Shown piece after piece: positions 1-7,859 of a stretch of 64,000 nucleotides of DNA. Source of the DNA: UBA11855 sp964591705. GTDB lineage: Archaea > Thermoproteota > Bathyarchaeia > Bathyarchaeales > Bathycorpusculaceae. A program made the translations under genes and the position numbers. The stretch spans positions 21,514 through 85,513 of the forward strand of contig CAZQCX010000002.1 of assembly GCA_964591705.1 (NCBI GenBank), given 5' to 3'. The notes beneath the pieces were generated by a model that made no database searches, was not told where the DNA came from, and worked only from the letters and a program-made list of their open reading frames with translations. Numbering within the stretch: position 1 is the first letter of the stretch; each line of letters begins with the position of its first letter.

Positions 1-2673
1 GTTTTTGATAAGCTTCGGCACTAAGGCTGCAGCATCCTTCATATGTGATTTGAAGGCAGGATCAGCACTGATTTCCTTCATTACGTTACCCATTCCAGCT
101 TCGCCAGTTTCCGCTTTTTCCAGGACCTTGCTAGACAAATCATGCTTCCATGCTGCAGCAGTGTAATAGAATATGTGTTTTGGTGCAATCTTTGTGGCTC
201 TCAGCACGGATAGCGTGTCGTCGATCAGATCAATCAGCAGGTTTTCCCTCTCTTCGGCGGTTAGGTCCAGTTTTTCTCCGTCAGCTTTTGGCCACTCAGC
301 CAGAGAAACAAATCCAGTACCGCCTATTCTGCTCCATAATTCCTCACAGGTATATGGTGCGAATGGCGCCATGAGCCTGACCCATGCTTCAACACACTCG
401 CGAATCGATCCAGGACCTGCTTTCCCGCGTCTTTGAATGTACCAGCGAAAGTCGTTCCATGTTTCGAAAAAAGCAACCTGTAATGCCGTTCTTGTCTTAA
501 GCTCGTCAAGACCTGTGGAGACGCTGGTTATACGCTTTTGGAGCTTGCTTTGTAGCCATTGTTCCAAGTGACGTATAGTCTTGTTTTTTGCTGATTTGTG
601 GAGATCTTCGACGAATTTGCCCCATGCTTCCAATTTGCTCTGTACATCAGAGACATTATCGCTTCGCCAGTCTGGGTCATTCATTTCTTCTGCGCCCAGC
701 AGTAGAGCACAACGTGTGGCGTCTGCGCCATATCGTTCAACCGCGCCTTTCATTGTTATGAAATTGCCCTTTGACTTATGCATTTGTTTGCCCTCAATCA
801 TTAGCATGCCATTCACGCCGATGGCGCGTGGCCACAGTTCAGGCGGAAACAAAGCGACATGATGGAAGATGCAGAAAGTCAGGTGATTTGGCACAAGTTC
901 TTTGGCTGATATCCTGAGGTCGAAAGGGTACCAGTACAGGAACTCTTGTCGCATCGCGTCTATGGTGTCGGCGCTTATCCCTGTTTTGAGGCTTACAGTT
1001 GTGGTGTTTCCCTTTCCTAGGAAAACGTAGTCAAGCATTTCGTGTGTTATTGCTTCGGGATTTATTCTTCGTTCGTTGATGTGTTTGCTGATTGTGTAAA
1101 ATGCCATGTAGACTGTGCTATCGCTCAGGGTCTCTACTATCCAGCCTTTTCCCCAAGGAAGTGGAGTCCCGAATCCTGTTGTCCTTGCGCACGCCCATTC
1201 CTTCAGCCAGTCGATCACAGCTATGAACCATTGTCTAGCTGTCTGCGGAAAAAGTTTCATTCCGGCCACGGCTTCTTTCGCTTTTTGCTTCCATCTAGGA
1301 TCCGAATAGTTGAGGAACCATTGGTCGCTAAGGACTTTTACGACGCATGGCGTCAGGCATCTGCAGAGTACTGGTTGAGGCAGATCGAACATCGAGTCAG
1401 CCACTCCGCTTTGTCTTAAGTCTCGTACGAGAGCGTCCTTGACATCACGAACGAGCTTTCCCGCGTAAGGACCACAGTTCTCGTTGAGAACGCCAGCGTG
1501 GAATTCTTTCTTGTAGAGTTCTTTCGTGGCTTCCTCAGCTTTGGGGTCGTATTGATTTCTCACGCCCATTTGCTCGACAATTTCTATGGCTGGGAACGCA
1601 CCATACCCTTCAACCCTAATCAGGGATATGGGTTTGATATGCTGCACTTTTTCGTAAGCAATTCCGAACTCCTTCAATGCCTCAGGTTTTTCTTGAAGAT
1701 CCTTCAGGGCGAGCCAGTCGTAGGGTGCATGGCCTGGCACACTATACACCACGCCAGTTGTTTGTTTCGGGTCGACGAACCAGCCGGGCAATATTGGATA
1801 TACTGCTTTTGTTAGGGGGTGGGCGAAAGTCTTTCCTATCAGATCCCTGCCTTTGAATGTGCGTTTCACTTGGACTTTTCTGTCCTGCTCGCTGAGTTTG
1901 GCTGCGGCTTCTTGACTGATTATCCAAGTTTCCTCGTTGACAGATGCCTCAACGTAAACGGCGTCCGGATTGATCCACAGGTTAGTAACGCCATAGATCG
2001 TTTCCGGTCTGAATGTGGCCGCTGGCAAGAATGTATGATCATCCAGCTTATATTTTATGAGAACGTATTCCTCAGGAGTGACGCCTTCGCCCACTTGACG
2101 GTCATGGTCGCCGGTTGGGCTTTTATCTCTCGGGCACCAGACGACGGGGTGTGTGCCTTTCGAAACGAAGCCCTTGTCCTTGAGGTTCTTGTACTGCCAC
2201 TCGATGAATTTCTTATATGCGGGCATGGCAGTTGTGAATTCGCGCCGCCAGTCAATTGAGAATCCAGTGGCTTTGGCAGCTGCCCGACCCTCGTTTGTGT
2301 AGTATTGAGCCATATAGAGCGGGTCAACAAACTTCTTCAATTCGGTTTCAGGCACACCATCGACTTCCGACAAAACGCGTATGAAAGCCTCATCGCCCTT
2401 TGCCACGCGCTCACTAGCCCCCAGAAGCGGTTGGCCTGTCCAATGCCAAGACCACGGCCAAAGAACATTGTAGCCCTGCATGCGTTTGAAGCGCACGTAG
2501 GCATCTACACGAGTAGCTGTGAAGGTGTGACCCACATGCAGAGGCCCGTTCATGTAAGGGTATGGAAAAGTGACCAAAATCTTCTTCCGTCGCGGGTCAG
2601 GGTCAGCCTCGAATATGTGAGCTTCTTCCCAGCGGCGTAGCCATTTTTCTTCGGTTTGCTTGGTCTGACTCAT
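1..2673 (-). CDS. leuS: Leucyl-tRNA synthetase, archaeal type (3' end outside window)
   Basis: Class I synthetase that charges tRNA-Leu in the cytoplasm. Reading leftwards from ATG at 2673, 891 codons are open and run off position 1; archaeal LeuRS is usually about 950 residues, so roughly the last 60 are missing. The HIGH motif is HVGH at residues 46-49, after FPYPYMNGPL. The editing-domain region follows, including the TFRPETIYGVTNLW stretch near residue 210. The KMSKS loop reads QMHKSKGN near residues 630-637, so the first Lys is Gln and the Met-Ser is Met-His. The anticodon-binding helices follow (APFAPYTCEELW). The start is supported by the usual N-terminal KWLRRWEEAHIFE pattern. It is divergent from the prenyl synthase gene, with 99 bases between the chosen starts. 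Confidence 0.95.
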   Translation of the reverse strand, partial: MSQTKQTEEKWLRRWEEAHIFEADPDPRRKKILVTFPYPYMNGPLHVGHTFTATRVDAYVRFKRMQGYNVLWPWSWHWTGQPLLGASERVAKGDEAFIRVLSEVDGVPETELKKFVDPLYMAQYYTNEGRAAAKATGFSIDWRREFTTAMPAYKKFIEWQYKNLKDKGFVSKGTHPVVWCPRDKSPTGDHDRQVGEGVTPEEYVLIKYKLDDHTFLPAATFRPETIYGVTNLWINPDAVYVEASVNEETWIISQEAAAKLSEQDRKVQVKRTFKGRDLIGKTFAHPLTKAVYPILPGWFVDPKQTTGVVYSVPGHAPYDWLALKDLQEKPEALKEFGIAYEKVQHIKPISLIRVEGYGAFPAIEIVEQMGVRNQYDPKAEEATKELYKKEFHAGVLNENCGPYAGKLVRDVKDALVRDLRQSGVADSMFDLPQPVLCRCLTPCVVKVLSDQWFLNYSDPRWKQKAKEAVAGMKLFPQTARQWFIAVIDWLKEWACARTTGFGTPLPWGKGWIVETLSDSTVYMAFYTISKHINERRINPEAITHEMLDYVFLGKGNTTTVSLKTGISADTIDAMRQEFLYWYPFDLRISAKELVPNHLTFCIFHHVALFPPELWPRAIGVNGMLMIEGKQMHKSKGNFITMKGAVERYGADATRCALLLGAEEMNDPDWRSDNVSDVQSKLEAWGKFVEDLHKSAKNKTIRHLEQWLQSKLQKRITSVSTGLDELKTRTALQVAFFETWNDFRWYIQRRGKAGPGSIRECVEAWVRLMAPFAPYTCEELWSRIGGTGFVSLAEWPKADGEKLDLTAEERENLLIDLIDDTLSVLRATKIAPKHIFYYTAAAWKHDLSSKVLEKAETGEAGMGNVMKEISADPAFKSHMKDAAALVPKLIKN

Positions 2674-2772
2674 GAAACTTGTTGAATCTTGCCCACAGCT
2701 ATTAAGAGTTATGCTTCAATTCCAGCTGTGGACCTAAAATATCAAATAGAGAATGCACCTATAGAGGGGAGC

Positions 2773-3774
2773 ATGGACTCTGAGCAGGAACTGATCAAAG
2801 CCGTCAAGAGCATTGTGATGAAGAGAGGCAGAGAGGCTGTGAAAATTGCTCGAAAGGAAATCTTGAAAACAGCGGAAAAAGGCGGAATTGTTTCTGAGGC
2901 ATTAGAACATTTTGCGAAAGTGACGCTTGCGGGTGGACTGCCCGTCTTTCCGGCTTTGGTTTCGCTTTGCAGGGAAGCTGTTGATGGAAAGACAGAGAAG
3001 ACTGCCGCTGTAGGCGCAGCTCTGACCATTATCGCAGGGACAGCAGATGTTCACGATGACATTATTGACCAGTCAGCTGTTAAGTATTCTAAGAAGACTG
3101 TTTTTGGGAAGTTTGGCGGCCCTATTGCACTTCTCGCGGGAGATGCCCTGCTATCCCAAGGATTGGTTCTCCTTCTGGAAGAATGTGAAGCGTTATCCAG
3201 AGACCAGAGAAAAGCGATTATGTCCTTGGTTTCTGATGCTGTTTTTGAGATTGGAAATGCTGAAGCCATTGAAACTCGGCTAATGAGAAGGATTGACATT
3301 GAGGCAGAGGACTTGTTTGCGGTGATTAAGCTGAAAGCTGTTGTCCCAGAAGTTCACTGTAAGATTGGAGGAATCTTGGGAGGTGCCTCAGAAGAAGTAC
3401 TCGAGTCTTTAGGGATCTATGGAAGAACCTTCGGGGTAGCCTCTTTGGTTAGGGATGAATTTCTTGATATGTTAGACTGTTCTGAGCTGCAGAATCGGTT
3501 GAGGAACGAATGCCCACCGCTTCCTATGCTTTATGCTCTCAAGAATCCGGGAATAAAAAATAGCATTGAAGAATTCTTGCACGAACGTAAACTAAGAATG
3601 GAAGACTTTCAAGCCGTGTCAACACTCGTTCTCGAATCTATGGAAGCAAAAGCCCTTGCTGACGAGGTCAAACCTACGATCCAAATGAAGCTATCCCCCG
3701 ATCCCTTCCAAGCGAACCCTCTAACAAAAAGGGAGACAGCCTTATTACTGAGGGCTGCTATATCAGGGTTGTAG
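2773..3774 (+). CDS. Polyprenyl (trans-isoprenyl diphosphate) synthetase family protein
   Basis: Class I prenyl-elongating enzyme fold; such enzymes add isopentenyl diphosphate to an allylic primer to make archaeal lipid or quinone chains. The first Asp-rich motif is ADVHDDIIDQS near residues 91-101. The second is weak, RDEFLD near 227-232, where active enzymes usually have DDxxD, and the Arg pair after the first motif is absent (SAVKYSKK). A FGGPIALLAGDALLS segment follows the first motif as in the family. I chose ATG 2773 because GAGGGG lies just upstream; a TTG at 2689 would add 28 residues. The weak second motif means it may be a non-catalytic or altered-specificity paralogue. Length 333 residues is normal. 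Confidence 0.8.
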   Translation: MDSEQELIKAVKSIVMKRGREAVKIARKEILKTAEKGGIVSEALEHFAKVTLAGGLPVFPALVSLCREAVDGKTEKTAAVGAALTIIAGTADVHDDIIDQSAVKYSKKTVFGKFGGPIALLAGDALLSQGLVLLLEECEALSRDQRKAIMSLVSDAVFEIGNAEAIETRLMRRIDIEAEDLFAVIKLKAVVPEVHCKIGGILGGASEEVLESLGIYGRTFGVASLVRDEFLDMLDCSELQNRLRNECPPLPMLYALKNPGIKNSIEEFLHERKLRMEDFQAVSTLVLESMEAKALADEVKPTIQMKLSPDPFQANPLTKRETALLLRAAISGL

Positions 3775-3964
3775 TTTGGAGTTTATCTCCAGCCTGCGAT
3801 TCTAACTGGTTTCTTTGCCATTGTTTACCTTCTCCATCTCTCCAGATGTGTATATATGTAGTACAGATCTGCTTTTAAGCTTTGCTATTTGTATACCGTA
3901 ACTACAGATTTGGGATTCTCAACCCTTAAAGATCTAAAAACTCAGAACAACACATGCGATCACA

Positions 3965-5188
3965 ATGCTAGCGAAGGCATTCTCCAAAGGGATTGGAACA
4001 AACAGGAAAACTCTAGCTGTGAATGTAGTGCTCTTTGTGAGCGCTTTCATATGGTATTTTTATGCATTTGATTATCTAAGGCGAATGGCAGATTTCAACA
4101 ATCTGGCAAGTTGGGGAACGACTTTTTTGGGGATATCCTCAGCTGCACTGGTGGGCACTTTGTTCATAGAGAAATTCAAGCGCAGATTCTTTTTCCTTCG
4201 CATCTGGATCCTTGCAGGTATTCCCCTGTCAGTGAGTCCAATCGTGGCAAATGCAACAACAACCGTCGGAATACTGGCCATATCTGCAGTGATAGGAGCG
4301 TATTTTGGCTTTGGCATACCTATATGCATGGGTTATTTTGCGGCTTCGGCGGGAACGGAGAAACGCGCTCGCCTTGGAGGGGTGACCGTGCTCTTCATGG
4401 GTGTAGGTCTCTTTTTCTTTGGGAATTTGGTGATTGAAGATGCAGTTTTGACTTCGCTTGTTCTTGCGTCTCTACAAATCGGCGCCCTTGCTTTTCTTGT
4501 TCTTCTCAAACCAGAAGAGAGACCGGCCTTGAAAGAGAATAGAGTGTCGTATAGATTCGTGATTTCTTACAAACCTTTTCTTCTCTATTTTGTCCCCTGG
4601 ATAATGTTCTGTCTGGTTAACAACCTTACGTCCGGAGTTAAGAGCAGTCTATTTCCTAATGATGCTCAGTTTGTCTATAACTCAGAAATTGCAGCTAACT
4701 TGTTAGCTGGCATTTTCGCTGTCTTGGGCGGTTTCTTTGCAGACGCCATAGGAAGAAAGCGTCTGGCGGTGGTAGGATTTGCTTCACTGGGAATGGCATA
4801 CGCATTTCTTGGTTTCTCTTCAGCAGGTAACCTGTTTGCATGGTATTTCTATACCGCAGTCGATGGTATTGCCTGGGGAGCTTTCTATACGATTTTCCTG
4901 ATTACGCTGTGGGGTGACTTGGCGCAGCACAGGAATGCTGAGAAATTTTATGCAATTGGAAGCTTGCCTTATATATTTTCCAACTTTGCACGCCTATCCA
5001 TCGGGTCATTCATTACAAGTTCAATAACAGAAACATACCAGATCTTCTCGTTTGCAAGCCTTTTCATATTTGCTGCAGTTCTCCCATTAATCTTTGCTCC
5101 TGAAACGCTTCCTGAGAAGGTAATCAAAGAGAGAGAGCTTGAGATCTACGTCAAGCAAGCTCAAGAAATCGCTCAGAAATACTATTAA
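3965..5188 (+). CDS. MFS transporter
   Basis: A 407-residue polytopic membrane protein with about twelve hydrophobic segments in two halves, separated by a charged loop near residues 175-190 (LLKPEERPALKENR). The loop between helices of the second half contains GFFADAIGRKRLA, the classic major-facilitator signature (DxxGRKR). The C-terminus is a charged cytoplasmic tail. The substrate cannot be told from sequence. It ends 24 bases before the radical SAM gene and may be cotranscribed with it, in which case export of a modified product is possible, but that is only a guess. A second, dissimilar MFS carrier lies at 19105-20364. Confidence 0.85.
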   Translation: MLAKAFSKGIGTNRKTLAVNVVLFVSAFIWYFYAFDYLRRMADFNNLASWGTTFLGISSAALVGTLFIEKFKRRFFFLRIWILAGIPLSVSPIVANATTTVGILAISAVIGAYFGFGIPICMGYFAASAGTEKRARLGGVTVLFMGVGLFFFGNLVIEDAVLTSLVLASLQIGALAFLVLLKPEERPALKENRVSYRFVISYKPFLLYFVPWIMFCLVNNLTSGVKSSLFPNDAQFVYNSEIAANLLAGIFAVLGGFFADAIGRKRLAVVGFASLGMAYAFLGFSSAGNLFAWYFYTAVDGIAWGAFYTIFLITLWGDLAQHRNAEKFYAIGSLPYIFSNFARLSIGSFITSSITETYQIFSFASLFIFAAVLPLIFAPETLPEKVIKERELEIYVKQAQEIAQKYY

Positions 5189-5212
5189 GCCATTCTTGTT
5201 CTACCAAGAGCC

Positions 5213-6337
5213 ATGTTCTTCCATGTGCTGCTGACGACTGAATGTAACCTGCAGTGCAGGTACTGTTTCGGGGAGAACATGGAGGATTTCGAGGAGGATT
5301 TTTCAGGGATCAAGGTTGATTATTCTTTGCCCAAGAAAGTAAGCTACGACTGGAGAACGCTGACTGATTTTTGCGGTAAGGATTCAGATTGCGTCTTAAC
5401 GTTCTACGGTGGCGAACCCCTGATGTGCACGGCTGAAATAAGGCAGGTCATGGATTCTGTGAGGGCGAAATGGTTCATGATCCAAACGAACGGCCTGCTG
5501 CTGGACAGGTTGGAATCTGAATATGTCAATCGGTTTCACACTATCCTTGTCTCGATCGACGGAGATAAAGCTTTGACTGACTACTACAGGGGGAAAGGCA
5601 CGTTCCGGCGGGTTGTTGAGAACCTGAAGTTGATCAGGAAAAACGGGTACAACGGTGAGTTGATCGCCCGGATGACTGTCATGGAGCAGACAGATATTTT
5701 CAGGCAGGTCACGTGGCTACTGAACAATCGTGATTTCTCGTTTTCTTCGGTGCATTGGCAGTTGAATGCTGGTTTCTGGGGAAACGATTACGCGAGACGT
5801 GACTTCAGACGCTGGAGCGAAGACAACTACATTCCTAGCGTGGCGAGGCTGGCGGAGTTTTGGGTTGACCAGATGGAGAAGAACCACGCTGTCCACAAGC
5901 TATACCCTTTTCTGGGCATAGCTAACTCGCTGCTGAACGGAGAAAGTGACAGTTTGCTTCGCTGCGGAGGGGGATGGATAAACTACACTATCCAAACCGA
6001 CGGCAACATAGTTCCATGCCCCTCAATGGGGGGAATGAAAGACTATTATTTGGGCAACATACGCGACGCAGATCCATTGAAGCTCAAGAAACTGTTTGTT
6101 AGTAAACCCTGTATTGATTGCGAAACGCTCCAAATGTGTGGTGGACGGTGTCTCTACGCTAACATAACCCGGCGATGGAATGAAAACGCCTACGCAGAAG
6201 TCTGCAACACCGTCAAGAGCCTAGTCAACGCAGTGGAAAAACAACTTCCACGGATAAATCGGCTAATCAGTGATGGTGCAATAGGTTTGCATGCCTTCAA
6301 CTATGTGAAGTACAACGGTTGCGAGATAATCCCATAA
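5213..6337 (+). CDS. Radical SAM/SPASM-type enzyme, probable peptide or protein modifier (AF1577-like)
   Basis: The N-terminus starts directly with the radical SAM cluster motif CNLQCRYC (Cys 11, 15, 18), which binds the [4Fe-4S] cluster that cleaves SAM. FYGGEPL follows, as in peptide-modifying SPASM enzymes. The C-terminal region has a further Cys set: RCGGGW, VPCPSMGG and CIDCETLQMCGGRC (Cys 300, 303, 309, 313), fitting auxiliary-cluster binding. The overall order and length (374 residues) resemble the archaeal family named after AF1577, which I recall as a putative peptide-modifying enzyme. No clear precursor peptide is adjacent; the small gene at 6382-6534 lies convergent, 44 bases beyond the stop. 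The MFS gene is immediately upstream. Confidence 0.85.
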   Translation: MFFHVLLTTECNLQCRYCFGENMEDFEEDFSGIKVDYSLPKKVSYDWRTLTDFCGKDSDCVLTFYGGEPLMCTAEIRQVMDSVRAKWFMIQTNGLLLDRLESEYVNRFHTILVSIDGDKALTDYYRGKGTFRRVVENLKLIRKNGYNGELIARMTVMEQTDIFRQVTWLLNNRDFSFSSVHWQLNAGFWGNDYARRDFRRWSEDNYIPSVARLAEFWVDQMEKNHAVHKLYPFLGIANSLLNGESDSLLRCGGGWINYTIQTDGNIVPCPSMGGMKDYYLGNIRDADPLKLKKLFVSKPCIDCETLQMCGGRCLYANITRRWNENAYAEVCNTVKSLVNAVEKQLPRINRLISDGAIGLHAFNYVKYNGCEIIP

Positions 6338-6381
6338 ATTGGGCATGGGCTTTCTTAATAATCCATTAAACGGATGCAATA

Positions 6382-6534
6382 CTACGCACCATATGGCTTC
6401 CGTTTCCTGAACAGCTTGTGACACTCAACTTCAGCGTGGAACTCAAATCCGACCTCCGTCAACCGAATTGCTTCATCCATCGTGTCAGCGACTTTGACTG
6501 TGAATTGGTCGTCAGCTTCCCCTTCATACATCAT
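6382..6534 (-). CDS. Small conserved-looking protein, possibly frameshifted at its 5' end
   Basis: The minus strand carries a 50-residue frame from an ATG at 6534 to TAG at 6382-6384. It has a convincing coding look (MMYEGEADDQFTVKVADT then MDEAIRLTEVGFEFHAEVE) and a basic tail, CHKLFRKRKPYGA. The same frame stays open for eight more residues upstream (VIAENIER). A different frame, running from the stop of the membrane ferredoxin gene to a TAA at 6555-6557, also reads like protein (KIKLPETSQKTTNELGNAIK). Joined by a one-base shift near CCTAAAAGGTAA, the two would form one protein of about 85 residues. It is therefore either a small gene with its own start or a frameshifted one. I do not recognise the family. 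Confidence 0.45.
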   Translation of the reverse strand: MMYEGEADDQFTVKVADTMDEAIRLTEVGFEFHAEVECHKLFRKRKPYGA

Positions 6535-6641
6535 TCTTTCGATGTTTTCAGCAATTACCTTTTAGGAATGGCTTTGATGGCGTTTCCTAGTTCGTTGGTT
6601 GTTTTTTGAGAGGTTTCCGGGAGTTTGATCTTTTTGCTTTC

Positions 6642-7634
6642 TCACTCAACTTTTGATGGTTCTAACCAGTTTCGAGATTTGAAAACGGTCTTTCCGGCTA
6701 GGTTTACTTTTAAACAGTCTTCGTAAGGACACATTTCAACGCAACGCGTGCACAACATACACATTGAAGTCCTTATTTTTCCCCCCTTCTGTTCGTACAC
6801 TTCGGTGACCTGCACTGGACAAACTCGTTTGCAAATCCCACATTTAGTGCATTTTTCTTCATCCTTGTCAAGATGAAGCACAGAAACCCATTTGAAACCT
6901 CTGAACCTATTCACGACAGCGATCGACGCTCCTGTTGGGCAAAACCGGCACCAAATGCGTCTCACCAAGAATGAACCTACAACCGTTAACGCCAAGAAAA
7001 TTAACGCGTTAAAGGTGACAAAAATCTCGCTAAAAATCCCGCTAGAGTAATATATAACTTCCTGAACGTAGGGATAACTGAAATACAATCCGCCAACTTC
7101 TATTGGCCCTTTCCACGGTACAATCAGAGGTATTAGCGGACCAAGCAAGATTCTCAGGGGCTCGAAAGGACCCGCAAAAAGTAGTGCCATAAGAGTGGCA
7201 AGATCCAACGACGCAGGAGGCTCTATCAGACTCAGGACAAAAGGTACGATTAAAAAGAAAAGCAATAACACATACCGGAAGTTATGCAGGAACTTGTTGA
7301 ATTTGTCGGGAAGGTTTCGGTAGCGCATTTTAAAGGCCTTTCGGATTAGAGTAAGCGCATCCATGTATAAGCCGAATGGGCAAAGCCAACCGCAAAAGAA
7401 TCGCCCCAAAACAATAGGCAGAATCAAAATAACGATTAACACGATAAGTTGCCATACAGGATACGTAAATAAATAGAAAACCGCAACCATGGCTACTACT
7501 TGAACAACGAATCTGAGGTAAGTTACTTTTGTCGCCAGGCCTTTTTTCCATATAAGGATAACCAATATCCCTGCTATAGCTAAGCCTGCAAGCACCGTTA
7601 ATTTCAAGAGTTCGCCTACGAGTTCTAAAATCAT
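6642..7634 (-). CDS. NapH/MauN-like polytopic membrane 4Fe-4S protein
   Basis: Membrane electron-transfer protein of the NapH/NosR-like type. About five or six hydrophobic helices are followed by a C-terminal cytoplasmic ferredoxin domain. Two membrane Cys pairs typical of the family are present: FCGWLCPFG (Cys 81, 85) and CRFCPTGA (Cys 229, 232). The ferredoxin domain has two full cluster motifs, CTKCGICKRVCP (262-272) and CMLCTRCVEMCP (292-302), each followed by the usual Pro. Such proteins pass electrons between the quinone pool or soluble ferredoxins and periplasmic or membrane partners. No partner reductase is adjacent. It is separated by 225 AT-rich bases from the upstream CARDB gene on the same strand. 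Confidence 0.88.
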   Translation of the reverse strand: MILELVGELLKLTVLAGLAIAGILVILIWKKGLATKVTYLRFVVQVVAMVAVFYLFTYPVWQLIVLIVILILPIVLGRFFCGWLCPFGLYMDALTLIRKAFKMRYRNLPDKFNKFLHNFRYVLLLFFLIVPFVLSLIEPPASLDLATLMALLFAGPFEPLRILLGPLIPLIVPWKGPIEVGGLYFSYPYVQEVIYYSSGIFSEIFVTFNALIFLALTVVGSFLVRRIWCRFCPTGASIAVVNRFRGFKWVSVLHLDKDEEKCTKCGICKRVCPVQVTEVYEQKGGKIRTSMCMLCTRCVEMCPYEDCLKVNLAGKTVFKSRNWLEPSKVE

Positions 7635-7859
7635 GTTACTTTCGCCTTCACAACGTATGAAAAAACAGCTAAAGTGTAAAAACCTAATCCATGCGATAAC
7701 CCAGTAGCGAAAGCTTCAAGATGCGACTGAGGAAATTCATTTGTCAACAACATGCGAAGGTCTCATGAAATTTTTATAGAGCAAAATATGGGCGAAAGCA
7801 TTTAAATCTTACATTCTTTTTTCAAAAATAGCTTGTTTCGACCTGCAGCTGTCTATATG

